Source: Gambelia wislizenii (Eukaryota > Chordata > Lepidosauria > Squamata > Crotaphytidae). Taken from it: DNA of 64,000 bases. Below, piece after piece: positions 36,455 to 46,754 of this stretch (positions are counted from its first letter, which is position 1; each line of letters starts with the position of its first letter). Below the pieces are notes generated by a model that worked only from the letters and a program-made list of their open reading frames with translations, searched no databases and was not told where the DNA came from. The stretch is taken from NCBI GenBank assembly GCA_030847615.1, contig JAUMIR010000004.1, forward strand, positions 225,784,501 through 225,848,500. Reading direction: 5' to 3'. Both the position numbers and the translations under genes were made by a program.

Positions 36455-36676
36455 GGCTGCGTCTGCACTGCAGAAATAATCCAGTTTGATATCGCCTTAA
36501 CGGCCATGGCTCAGTACTATGGAATTCTGGGATTTGTAGTTTGTTGTTGTACCAGAGCGCTCTGACAGAGAAGGCTAAATATCTCACAAAACTACAGATC
36601 TCAGAATTCCATAGCATTGAACCATGGCAGTTAAAGCTGTGTCAAACTAGATTATTTCTGCAGTGCAGATGCAGCC
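36455..36676. mobile_element. hAT-like foldback MITE
   Basis: ggctgcgtctgcactgcag at the left pairs with ctgcagtgcagatgcagcc at the right. Internal 'aaataatccagtttga' pairs with 'tcaaactagattattt'. It is one of the least diverged copies of this type here. Confidence 0.8.
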
Positions 36677-36791
36677 AAAGCCAAAAACCAACACGGAAGT
36701 AGTATAAGCAAGTATCTGTTCACAAAGAAAAGTGAGACATCCCATTTTAAGACATGCATCAAAATGTCCAGGTATAAAAAGGAGCGTATTT

Positions 36792-36921
36792 CATAGAATC
36801 ATAGAATTGCAGAGTTGGAAGAGACCAGTCTCTCCTCATAAGGCATCGTTTCCAGACCTTTCACCATTTTAGTTGCCCTTCTCGACACGCTCCAATTTGT
36901 CAATATCCTTTTTGAATTGTG
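36792..36921 (-). mobile_element. CR1 LINE fragment with internal deletion
   Basis: The extreme 3' end of CR1 (minus strand) is fused directly to an ORF2 segment that lies about 370 bp further in within the CR1 copy at 58308-59215. Junction near 36829. It is otherwise very similar to that copy. Confidence 0.75.
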
Positions 36922-38285
36922 GGTGGGGAAAGTGAAAACAGAAAGAACCAGGAATTGCAACCCACATACAATTTCAAATAAAAATGAATAAAGTTTCTTT
37001 AACTCAACTATATGCATCTTCCCTGCTTGCATAAAGTCTGGCATTTTAGGCCATATGCAGAATTCCTTACAGAGAGGATCTGAAAGAGAGTATCTTGGTC
37101 TCTGTTTTGGTGTTCCTAGGAAAATTAGGACTTCAAGCATCGTCACACATCTATGGGAATCTTAGATCAGTAAAAGCCAAGCTCTTACCTGGGAGCAATT
37201 GTTTTGTCCAATGGAATAATAAAAGTCCATTTTTTAAATGGCAGTGATGTAACCAGTAAATTGGAAAACTGCTTAACAGCTGGACCCACCCTTTTACCCA
37301 CCCCAGAATCAAAAGTATTGCACGAAAAACCTTAAGTTTTTAATTCAGAGAGAGAGAGAGAGAGACACAAAGAAAGCAACCAGGCTTCGTGGCAGAATGC
37401 CAATTTATCAGGGTGTTCTTAGAGGCACTGTTGAGCTACATCAGAATAATGAGATTTGCCATATCTGGGCAGAATCTGAGTTCTCATTTCACCTCTTGAA
37501 GTACAGTATTCATTATTTTCATATTTACTTTCTCATCATGAATGTGTTAAATCACGGGTGGGCAATTGCTGGGGGTTGAGGTTTGCATTGGTTCCCCCAT
37601 AGGAGTTGAAGAAGCACACCCTCCATTTTGCCCCCAATTCTTAGGGGTGGGAGGGTTTGAAACACAGCCCATTGTGAAAATGGTCCACAGTGCCCCAAAG
37701 CTTTGGGGTAAGGAAGGTTATAGGCCATTTTACCTCATTTCAAGACTGCTTTTTTAGGCCTAGAAGGGAAGTGTATATTGCTAGTTTTGGATAACAAGTT
37801 TGCTGAAATATGAACTCTCTTTTTTGTATACTGTATGAACCTACTCCTATTCTTTCCATGCTACTTCTACCTCTGGTACCAGAGTTTCTGTTAAAAGAAG
37901 TAATATGCAACATCCACTTCATAAACTGAGGTGTACCTGTATTTCCCATATTTGTCTACTATTTTCAAGACTCTTTTTTGATTTCTTAGCCTGTATAAAT
38001 GCCCTGGAGTAGTTTAGGCCAAGTGTTCTGTTCCTTACAGTTGCATTGGTTTAACCCAATTGTATATATTTAATACAGAAAATACCTAATATTGGACCAA
38101 GGCCCACCTTTGATACACATAGTACTGTGGCACAGTATTTTCTAAAATCATTAGAGTTTTGAATGCAAGGATTGCCATGACACTTGCTGCTCAAATGATA
38201 GTGTAGTTATAACAAGATTACAAAGTGTGAAAATGGTGCACAAGTGCCAACTTGAATGGTTGTTTCTGCAGTGTAGGTAATTTTT
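36922..38285. other. Mostly unannotated DNA
   Basis: A (GA)n run lies at 37350-37365. 37556-37740 begins cgggtgggcaattgctgg, resembling the hAT-type element at 3656, but the right end is unclear. Confidence 0.45.
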
Positions 38286-38384
38286 AATCACCAGAAGTGA
38301 AATCGAAGGCTTTCACGGCCAGCATCCATAGATTTTCCTTGTTTTTTTTCCAGGCTGTGAGGCCGTGTTCTGAAATAGTTTTTT

Positions 38385-38728
38385 GGCTGTGAGACTCACC
38401 TCGTGGCCGGAGTTGCGATGGGGGAGCCCTCGCCGCGTCACCCACCTCATGGTGGCCTGGGCGCCGCCATCTTGGGAACTGCGCCGCTTCCAGCCGGCTT
38501 GGGCCGGCTGGAATGAGAATCGAGCACCAGCCAATCAGGGAGAGGCTGCTCTTCTCCAATTGGCTGGTGGACGGTCACCTCGACCAATCAGAGGCACAAG
38601 GCTTCCTAGCCCTCTGATTGGTCGAAGGGGTGGAGGCTGCTCTGGGCAGACTTCTTTCCGGTCCGGCAGCTGGGGATAAATCCCCGGCTCCTGGCCGGAC
38701 CCAGGCAGTTGGCTCCGAGGAACCGAAG
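38385..38728 (+). repeat. Split direct repeat A1
   Basis: Aligned with A2 (44191-44533) along its length in the same orientation, from gagactcacctcg through 'gttggctccgagg' to ccgaag. Differences are mostly C/T or G/A. Confidence 0.85.
38531..38710 (+). promoter_or_regulatory. Putative internal promoter of the Ngaro-type element
   Basis: Four CCAAT motifs in alternating orientation (near 38531, 38556, 38583 and 38615) precede a TATA-like gataaat at 38675 and a candidate start at cagttggctc (about 38705). The same order recurs in A2 and in the related element at 49500. The promoter role is inferred. Confidence 0.5.
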
Positions 38729-38939
38729 AGGAAGGAGCTCTCCTAGGAGCTCTGGGAAGCCTCCAGCGCAGCGGTGAGGACGACGGATGGCAGCGAAGAC
38801 GGTGGACGGCGGCGAGGACAATGGACTGCGAGGACGACAACGGTGGAGCTGGAGGCGGTGTTCGAAGAGACTGGCAGCATCAGCGACAGGTGGCAGGTCA
38901 GCCCACAGTCTCCGTGCGGTCGACGGGGCTGTGGGGGCA

Positions 38940-39215
38940 CAGGGCTACCCGGCTGACGCCGGGGGTGGCGACGCCGAGGGCAGCTAGCACCCACTGGGTA
39001 AGAGGCTGAAAGTCACAGTTGCTGGGGCAGGCGACGGGCCGGAGTAGCAGGGGACTACCCAGCAGACAGCGGGGGGGCGGTTAGCGATGCCGATGGCGGC
39101 TAGCACACCACCGGGCAGAGGGCTGAAGACAGAGGCGAGCTGGGGTAGCACCGGGGCTACCCAGCTCACGGCAGGGGGGGTGACGCTGAAGGGCGGCTAG
39201 CACCCAGGGTGGCAC
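38940..39215 (+). repeat. Leader tandem repeat, about 105 bp
   Basis: Three units begin near 38942, 39051 and 39152. Each runs ggctacccggctgac-like, then a ggtggcgacgcc-like block, then ggcagctagcaccca. They lie in the 5' untranslated leader. Confidence 0.7.
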
Positions 39216-39740
39216 CGGTGGGGCAGCCCACTCAGCCTAGCCACAACCAGGTCCCGGCCGCCAGGTGAGGCAGAGGCCGGCAGGGTGGCACATGCACTGG
39301 GTCCACCAGGCAAGGTCAGCACCCTGCTAATGGAGCATGGCAACAAGGCGGCAAGGTGGCTCACGGCGGCTGCGGGCCGAGGGCTAAAAAGGGGGGCAAC
39401 TGCAGAGCCTACGGGAGGCCTGCAGCTGTGCTGGACCCCAAGCAAAGGCTGCCAGCTAACAGAGCTGGGGCTATCCACTGAGGAATCTCGGGGGAGGAGA
39501 AAAGGCCGGGTGTCCCCGACCAAGGGCGGACAAGCCAAGTGGGGTGCGGACAAGCCCAGTGCGTGTGGGCGAGCCAAGCGGGGTGGCCCAAGCAGGGCAG
39601 GGTGGACAAGTCAGTTGGGCATAAGCCTAGGCCGCCCAGGCCTAGGAAGTGCGGATAATCCGAGGCGGGGCTGAAATCATTATTTTGATATAAATAAAAA
39701 AATAAATAGACAGGTCAGAGCTAAATCACACCAGGGCGTC

Positions 39741-41102
39741 ATGCCTCCCAAGAAGAAGGCCCAGCCTAGCAGGCCGGTTACCCGGGCTCAAACGGGCAGG
39801 GTGCCCAGGTCATGGGCTGCCCTGGCACCGCATGAGCGGGGAACACCAGCAGTGGGCAAGCGCACCTTGCGGGCAACCGCAAGTACCTCAGAATCTGTTC
39901 AGAACCTCTTGACTGGCACCGAGGCTCCTAACCTGCAGGAACTCATCAAGGCGGTGACACTCCTGGCAGAACAGGTTGGGGAACTCAGGTCTAGCAGGGA
40001 ATCTGAGACAAACTCCTCAGGGAAGGACCAAGCATCGGAAAAAGCAGCTAGCACCGAAGACCAGCCGCAGGGCAAGGCAGCATCGCCTCCAAGTCAGCTA
40101 GGTCGGCTAGCCTGCGGCGCAGGAGAGAAAAAAGGCAGGATCTGGAAAGAAGGATTGAAAGGGGACGAAGCACAAGAGGAAAAGGCGGCACGCAAAGCGC
40201 AGGAGGAGGAAGGATTCAGACAGCGAGGGATCTTCCGGTGAGTCCTCTGATGATGACATGGACCAGGGGGGTTACTGGAGGGCTGCGGCATCATTCCCCG
40301 GTCTTTCCCGGCCCCCGGGCCATCAAGGCTCGGTCCCAGCAGGAACCCTCTGCTCCAGGCCCAGCCCAGGCTTGGCAGGACGGAGGGGGCTCTTCTTCTG
40401 ACCCCCTTCCCCTCAAGTTATTCCAGGACCATGAGGACCCCCCGGGATTCACCTTGACAGGAAGGTGCGGGATAATATCCTGAAAGGATATTATGTTGAC
40501 GTCTTCACTCTGCTTAAACCTGAGGGTGAGGTGGGCAGCACGCAAAAATCCGACAAGGGCTCAGATAAGGCCAAGCCGGATCCAGTTGACCGAACATTCT
40601 TTAATTGGCTGGCTGGGTACACTGTCTTGATGGGGGTGGTGGGAATTGCCAACCCCGAGAGGGGGAGGCACTTGCCAACCACTTAAGCAATGTATTGAAG
40701 GCCAGGGCTTTGGCTGGGGAGGCAGCAGCCATTGAGTATGATGCTGCCTTCTGGAAACAGGCTTCCCGCAACATTAGGGATAGGTGGGACCTCATCAATG
40801 ACAAGCTGTGGCTGGTCATTGTGGGCTCCCACGTCAAGGGAAAAGGAGAGGCAGCCAAGCTGCCCCGTAAAAAAGATCCCTGGTGCCTGGTTTGCTGGGA
40901 ATACAATATGGGGAAATGTTTCCGTTCCCGCTGCAAGTTCGAACATAACTGTGAGAGCTGCTATGGGAACCACCCTAAGGTTAGCTGCTCCCGGGCAGAC
41001 TTCTCTTCCCAGTCCTTTCACCCAGGATGCCCCACTTCCTCCGGCGTTAAGAAGGAGGCAGGGTCGGGGGGCAGCGCCGGGCAAGGGAGCAGCAAGAACT
41101 AG
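39741..41102 (+). pseudogene. gag-like ORF1 of the Ngaro-type element, frameshifted
   Basis: The structural protein is spread over at least three frames. 39741-40241 (starting MPPKKKAQPS) is basic, with a likely coiled coil (LQELIKAVTLLAEQVGEL). 40459-40686 carries the conserved block DNILKGYYVDVFTLL and then FFNWLAGYTVLMGV. 40605-41102 carries a zinc-binding motif C-x7-C-x4-C-x3-H (CWEYNMGK followed by CFRSRCKFEH) and a further C-x2-C…H cluster. This order is typical of DIRS/Ngaro gag. Frame changes near 40235-40460 and 40650 abolish a continuous product. The start at 39741 was chosen because it precedes the basic N-terminus. Confidence 0.75.
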
Positions 41103-41124
41103 GGATCCCCCGCACCCCCTCAGG

Positions 41125-42720
41125 ATGGCCTATACCCCCGTCAATCTGCAGGCCATGCTTCCCTTATTGGATTCCTACCCAGATAGAAAGGCAGCTAACT
41201 ACCTCAGAGAGGGGTTCTCGTTTGGCTTCAGAATTCCGGCGGTGGGCCCCAGAAGAGCGGCTGTGTCGGGAAATCTCAAGTCAGCAGCCGCCGTACCCGA
41301 GGTTGTAGCTTCCAAAATCGCTAAGGAGTGTGCGGCGGGGAGGGTGACTGGCCCCTTCCTTTCTCCACCCATGGATAATGTCAGGGTATCCCCGTTGGGT
41401 GTTGTACCAAAGAAGGCACCAGGTGAATACTGGCTCATTCACCACCTGTCCTACCCCAGGGGATCGTTGGTTAATGACACCATATCACTGGAGCTTTGTT
41501 CGGTGCGTTATGCGTCTTTTGACCACGCTGTCCGGATAGTCAGGAACTGTGGCCCGGGTGCCCTTATGGCCAAGTGCGACATTCAGTTGGCTTTCCGGCT
41601 ACTCCCTGTCCACCCAGAGGACCACTGCCTGTTGGGCTTTATGTTCCAGGGGCAATGGTACTACGATATGGCCCTTCCCATGGGCTGCTCCATTAGCTGT
41701 TATGCCTTCGAGGCTTTCAGCACCTTTTTGGAATGGGCACTGCGACATAGGACAGGTCTTTCCTCGGACACTCACTACTTTGATGATTTCCTCTTTATTG
41801 GGCCGGCTGGGGGGAGGAGTGCGGTTTTCTTCTTGATTCCTTCCAGGAGCTGGCTCACGAATTGGGGGTTCCTCTGGCAGCAGACAAGATGGTGGGGCCA
41901 TCCAGCTCCATGATCTACCTGGGGATTGAGCTGGACTCGGTCGTGGAAGTTTTGCAACTCCCAGCGGACAAGCTGGAAGGCATCAGGGAAAAGCTGCGTC
42001 ACCTGCTGGTCAAGGAGAAGGCCACCTTAAAAGAAGTCCAGTCGCTGCTAGGACACCTCAACTTTACATGCAGAGTCATTTCTCCTGGCAGGGCATTCTG
42101 CAACAGGCTGGCTCAGGTCACGGCAAGTGTCGTGGCCCCACACCACCGCTTACGTATCACCAGGGCGGTTAGGGAGGATCTCAGGGTTTGGTTGCGTTTC
42201 TTGGAGGGGTATAACGAGTTCACCTTCTGGCAGGGGGAAGCGGATCTCGGGGTGGGATTGCAGGTGCATTCCGATGTTGCCGGGGTGGGGTGGGGGGGTT
42301 TGCGGTGTATTTCAACGGGCATTGGTGTACTCAACATTGGCCTTCTGAATGGAGGGATTCAGGTATTCTTAGGGACCTAACTTTCCTCGAGTTCTTCCCA
42401 ATAGTGGTGGCTGTATGCCTATGGAAGGATGAATTCAGGTACAAGTGAGTTTGCTTCTGGTATGATAACCAAGCGGTTGTCAGGATCATCAACAAGCAGT
42501 CCTCCAAATCTGACAGAGTCATGCGACTCGTCAGGGAATTTGTGCTCATCTGTCTGGCTGATAACATCTCCTTCTCAGCTAAGCACGTCCCGGGTGTGGA
42601 TGACGGAATTGTGGATGCATTATCTTGATTCCAGGACAGCAGGTTTCCGGAATTGGCTCCAGGAGCAGACCGTGTACCAACGACCTTCCCGGCGGAGCTC
42701 TGGCATCTTAGGAAGGAACA
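41125..42720 (+). pseudogene. Reverse transcriptase-RNase H of the Ngaro-type element, broken
   Basis: RT motifs are visible in order: SPLGVVPKKAPGEYW, LIHHLSYPRG, AKCDIQLAFRLLPVHP (motif A Asp at 41578), LPMGCSISCYAFEAFS (motif B) and YFDDFLF (catalytic Asp pair at 41782-41787). A frameshift near 41815 moves the connection region (YLGIELDSV, VQSLLGHLNFTCRVISPGRAF) to another frame, 41862-42380. RNase H follows (LQVHSDVAGVGWGG, then FLEFFPIVVAV, YDNQAVVRIINKQSS, KHVPGVDDGIVDALS) with a second shift near 42300-42370. TGA stops lie at 42446-42448 and 42626-42628. It would copy element RNA into DNA if intact. Confidence 0.85.
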
Positions 42721-43609
42721 GTGATCCGGGGGGCCCTTAACTCCCTGGCACCTTCCACCCAGGCCAGTTACTCGAGGGCTCTGCGGCAGTTCTTCAGCTT
42801 CAGAAGGAAGCACAACTACGGGAGCTCCTGGCCATCTTCGGAATGCGGGGTCCTGCATTACATCGTATCCCTAAAGGAATGTGGAAGGGCGCCGAGGTCC
42901 ATCTTGCTCCACCTGGCAGCCATTTCCTTCTTCAGCAGAACGACTGGGCAGGGCAACCCTTGCGACACTTTCCTGGTTCGAAAAGCGATCGAGGGTTGGC
43001 GTCGCAGTGACACCCGGGATCCGGATCCCCGCAGACCTATATCCTACAAACTGTTGTGCCGCCTCATGTCAGCCTTACCCAGTGTCTGCAGATCCAGGTA
43101 CGAAACTACTTTTCTGGTCTGCCATTTCCACCACTTTCTTTGCAGCACTACGAATTGGGGAGCTGGTATGCGGCTCCAGGAAGGACAAGTCCAGGCGGGC
43201 CCTCCAGTTGAGTGATGTGGCTGTAGATGAGGCCGGCTTGAGGCTCCGGATCCGGCGGTCCAAAAATGACCAACTAGGAAGAGGGGCCCTCCTCCATCTT
43301 CACAAGTTGGATGAGCCAGCGGCGTGCCCAGTAGCCCTCATGCAAGAGTTCCTTCGGCGGCGTCCCAACATCCAAGGATCACTCTTCATCCACAAAGACG
43401 CATCCGCATTGACCAGGTTCCAATTCATCAGCATTCTGCGGGCAGTACTTCAGCGGCTGGGTTGTCCAGCAGATGAATATAGAACCCACTGCTTCTGCAT
43501 CGGGGCAGCAACGATGGCTACGGGAGCGGGCTGACCTGTACCTGCCATTCAACACCTGGGTAGATGGCACTCCAAGGCATACACCACTTACATTTGGTCA
43601 GAGCTCATT
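42721..43609 (+). pseudogene. Tyrosine recombinase of the Ngaro-type element, broken
   Basis: The N-terminal core-binding part (LAPSTQASYSRALRQFFSF) is in one frame to about 43110. The catalytic part continues in the next frame. The first catalytic Arg is in AALRIGELV (Arg codon 43151), the His is at 43487 in RTHCFC, and the second Arg position is Cys (TGC, 43496-43498). A TGA lies at 43532-43534. The nucleophile Tyr is at 43589 in GRWHSKAYTTY. The family normally uses R-H-R-Y, so one catalytic Arg is lost here. The enzyme would integrate a circular DNA intermediate. Confidence 0.85.
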
Positions 43610-43720
43610 TAACTCCAGCATGTCCACCCCTGCATCCCCCCAGCCAGAAGGCCGGCCCAATTGGGTGATGGCTGCTGGGTTGGCAGAAGCCGAGCTGTAG
43701 GTGTACAGCTCGGCTCTGTG

Positions 43721-44190
43721 GCGGTGGGCATAGGGGACTGAGCTAGACTGGGGGGATAGGGGGTCTCCGTTGGGGCCTAGGTTTCACTAGGCCTGATTCT
43801 GTACAGGGCCGTTAACACCCCCTAGGGGGAGGGGGCGCTGGTGGCACCCCTCCACTTCCGGGTTCAGATCTCATGACCTGGTCACATGTTTCCGGTCACG
43901 TGTTTCCGGTCATGTTTTTCCAGTCATGTGTTTCCGGTCACGTGACTAGTTAGCCGGCGGGCTAACTGGATGCTTACCACCAGCAGGCGGGCTGGTCGCC
44001 ATGCGTTTTCCCCCATGCTCATATGCCAAACAGGCAACCATCAGCTCAGGTTGTGGCCATTTTCTGCCATTCTTATTTACCTTTTGTACCAAGAACAACT
44101 TTCCTCATACTTCTGTTTGTTGTCGTTATTGGGGAGGCATTGGGAGGTGGGGTGACCGGTGGGAACCTGTCTCACTCCAGCACGTAATTC
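43721..44190 (+). repeat. Split direct repeat B1
   Basis: Aligned with B2 (44634-45062) from gagctagactgggg through cctgattctgtacagggccg to the shared end gaacctgtctcactccagca. It contains tandem 14-bp units of ggtcacgtgtttcc type at 43881-43945, including CACGTG. Confidence 0.8.
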
Positions 44191-44533
44191 AGTTGCGAGA
44201 CTCGCCTCGCGGCCGGAGTTGCGACGGGGGGAGCCCTCGCCGTTTCACCCACCTCATGGCAGCCTGAGCGCCGCCATCTTGGGAACTGCGCCTCTTCTAG
44301 CTGGCTCGGGCCGGCTAGAATGAGGATCGAGCACCAGCCAGTCAGGGAGAAGCTGCTCTTCCCTGATTGGCTGGTGGACGGTCGCCTCGACCAATCAGAG
44401 GCACAAGGCTTCCTAGCCCTCTGATTGGTCGAAGGGGCAGAGACTGCTCTGGGCAGTCTTCTTTCCATTCTGGCAGCTGGGGATAAATCCCAGCTCCCGG
44501 CTGGACCCAGCAGTTGGCTCCAAGGAGCCGAAG
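44191..44533 (+). repeat. Split direct repeat A2
   Basis: Second copy of A1, beginning gcgagactcgcctcg and ending ggagccgaag. It holds the same CCAAT cluster (near 44335, 44363, 44390 and 44420). It is followed by about 100 bp (44534-44633) not found at A1 or B1. Confidence 0.85.
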
Positions 44534-44633
44534 ACCCACCCACCCTCCCTTAGTTTGGATTGTTTTCTGTACTAGTTAGGAGTTCTTGCATGTCTTTATT
44601 GTATTGTATCCTTGTCACAACTTGCGGGGGGTT

Positions 44634-45062
44634 GGCGGCAAGCATGGGGGAGTGAGCTAGACTGGGGCCTAGGTTTCCTTAGGCCTGATTCTGTACAGGG
44701 CCGTTAAGACTTCCTAGGGGGAGGGGGCGCTGGCGGCACCCCTCTACTTCCGGGTTCGGATCTCGTGACGTGGTCACGTGTTTCCAGTCACATGTTTCCT
44801 GTCACATGTTTCTGGTCACGTGACTAGTTAGCCAGCGGGCTAACTGGATGCTTACCACCAGCAGGTGGGCTGGTCGCCATCCGTTTCCCCCCATGCTCAT
44901 ACGCCAAACAGGCAACCATCAGCTCAAGTTGTGGCCATTTTCTGCCATTCTTGTTCACCTTTTGTACCAATACAACTTTCCGCATACTTCTGTTTGTTGT
45001 CGTTATTGGGGAGGCATCGGGGAGGTGGGGTGACCAGCGGGAACCTGTCTCACTCCAGCACT
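44634..45062 (+). repeat. Split direct repeat B2, right end of the Ngaro-type element
   Basis: Second copy of B1. The tandem ggtcacgtg/tttcc units are at 44773-44822. It ends cactccagcac, after which Penelope-like sequence resumes at ctttctgatg. Confidence 0.8.
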
Positions 45063-45065
45063 CAA

Positions 45066-45467
45066 CTTTCTGATGTTTCGCCTGCATCTGTGGCTGGCAT
45101 CTCAGAGAATGGTTGTGTAGGTGTGTATGTGGAGTTTATATGCTGTGAACCCCTGTTGGGGAGGATATGTAAATTTGTGTAATTGAATGGTTAGTTTCTG
45201 TGTACAGAAATGCAAGGCTCGTTGGTGTCTGTTTGGCTAATGGTTGGTTGATGGGCCATTATCTGCTAGGAATCAGACATCAACCAACCATTAGCCAAAC
45301 AGACACTAACGAGCCTTGCGTTTCTATACACAGAAACTAACCATTCAATTACACAAATTTACATATCCTCCCCAACAGGGGTTCACAGCATATAAACTCC
45401 ACACACACACTTACACAACCATTTTCTGAGGATGCCAGCCACAGATGCAGGCGAAACGTCAGAAAGA
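45066..45467. repeat. Long inverted repeat of the Penelope-like element
   Basis: Arms of about 189 bp (45066-45254 and 45279-45467) are nearly perfect complements around a 24-bp spacer. For example, ggctaatggttggttgatg at the inner left pairs with the start of the right arm. With the part left of the Ngaro insertion, the original arms reached nearly to the 12-bp target repeats. Confidence 0.85.
45422..45464 (+). ncRNA. Hammerhead-ribozyme-like motif (Penelope type)
   Basis: CTGAGGA (45426-45432), a stem II hairpin GCCAGC/GCAGGC with one mismatch, GAAAC (45453-45457) and GTC ending at 45460. Stem I pairs TTTT (45422-45425) with AGAA (45461-45464), including one G-U. The opposite-strand copy in the left arm (about 45068-45108) has lost one core base (CTGAGA) and changed the ACGT, so it looks dead. 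Confidence 0.5.
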
Positions 45468-45525
45468 AATTATTCCAGAACACGGCCTCACAGCCTGGAA
45501 GAAACCCAAAGAAAATCACCAGAAG

Positions 45526-46754
45526 ACTTTTCTAAAATTACTTACTGGTTTTGACAAACACTTTTGGTGGCCATATAGCATTAAATTGATCTTTACTGAG
45601 GTGATTGTGAAGTACTGTATTCTGAATGCTTGAAATTGCCAGTATAAATTCTCTTCTTTCTCCTCCATTTCCTCTTGGCCCAAACTATAGCCTTTCGGGT
45701 TTTTAATGGTAAAATGTAGCAAAAGACTCAAGTCTGCCTCCTTGCACATGGGCTTTTTGTACATGGGACCTTGCACAGAACTACCACTTTGGCTTGCAAT
45801 ATGTAAAGGCATGTCTTAAGCCAATATTTTGATAGGGTACAATTGTGTGGACATGACTGTAAAATAGTCCAGAAGCTGCTTCTACTCAAAAGCAGACATC
45901 ACAATGAATTTGCAGTGGAATGTTCGTGAAACATAGAGGAGTTGTAAAGGGGTTTTCCTTAGTGGCCTTGGTTGTAAGCTGCGATTTACCTTTTATTTGC
46001 ATCTAAATATATTTGATCTTCTTTTAGTTACCAACAAGAACTTTCTCACGATCCCTTGTGCAGAGCTCCCACAGTACTGTGTTTACTCCAGAATGCTGCT
46101 TATGTGTGCAAGAGACTTCCACTGTACACACACACCCGCTTTGCTGTACCATCCTCCTCTGTTTTTCTATGTACTTCACTTTTGGGAATATGTCCAATAT
46201 CTGACTTTACTGTTGCTAATAAGTTTCCCTAGCAGCAGCTCTGTGAAGTATGCATGACTCTTCAGTTAGAGAACAGGCTTTGGGTTTTGTTGCTATTGGA
46301 ACTGATTCCTCTTGTACACTTAATCTCAGTTGTAATTCAGCAAGAAATAGTCATGTTCTGGAGCTTGGTTTGAAAATTTACTCCTCTTTACTTCGGAGCA
46401 AGAGTGAGGAAAGGTTATGCCCCCCCAAAGTCACTTTTTAAATCACCGAGGCCTTGTAAACCCCTCAGCTTTAAGGGGAAAGAATCAACTTTTTGGAGAC
46501 AAAATGCTCCCAGAATCTCCTAAAGGCTGTAGGGGCAATTTCAGCATAGTTTGGGGGATCCCTGGGCCATTTTAGGCCCAGGAGAGTCCTTTGCCTAATC
46601 AGGAAGTAAATGGAAAGTCAACCAGAGTGGGTGACTACTCTCAGCCCCCCCCTCAAGTTTTAAAAATTAGTGTCATGTATTGTGGGTAGCCCCAAAGGTA
46701 TATTCCAGCCCCTCACAATTGACTAGCTTTGCTTGGGAGTAATTAACCTCTGTT
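45526..46754. other. Unannotated DNA
   Basis: No recognised repeat ends or exons. Confidence 0.5.

Larger units (their letters stand above)
38385..45062 (+). mobile_element. Ngaro/DIRS-type tyrosine-recombinase retrotransposon, defective
   Basis: This 6.7-kb element encodes, in order, a gag-like protein, reverse transcriptase with RNase H, and a tyrosine recombinase. It is bounded by A1 (38385-38728) and B1-A2-B2 (43721-45062). Split direct repeats and the lack of room for a DIRS1-type methyltransferase between RNase H and recombinase favour Ngaro-like over DIRS1-like. No target duplication is evident, as expected for recombinase-mediated integration. All reading frames carry frameshifts or stops, so this copy is inactive. 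Confidence 0.85.
38286..45525 (+). mobile_element. Penelope-like element with 12-bp TSD, interrupted
   Basis: The 12-bp direct repeat AATCACCAGAAG occurs at 38286-38297 and 45514-45525. Penelope-like sequence lies just inside both: 38298-38384 on the left and 45063-45513 on the right. The Ngaro-type element sits between them. Left and right arms are inverted repeats. No reverse transcriptase or GIY-YIG endonuclease frame belongs to this outer element, so it is a terminal, non-coding copy. Family naming rests on the ribozyme-like core and remembered Penelope-like consensus features. Confidence 0.6.

Noticed and set aside
39285..39674. 129-codon frame upstream of gag in the Ngaro-type element
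   Set aside because: It lies in the untranslated leader, overlaps a minus-strand frame, and has no gag motif. The credible N-terminus is at 39741.
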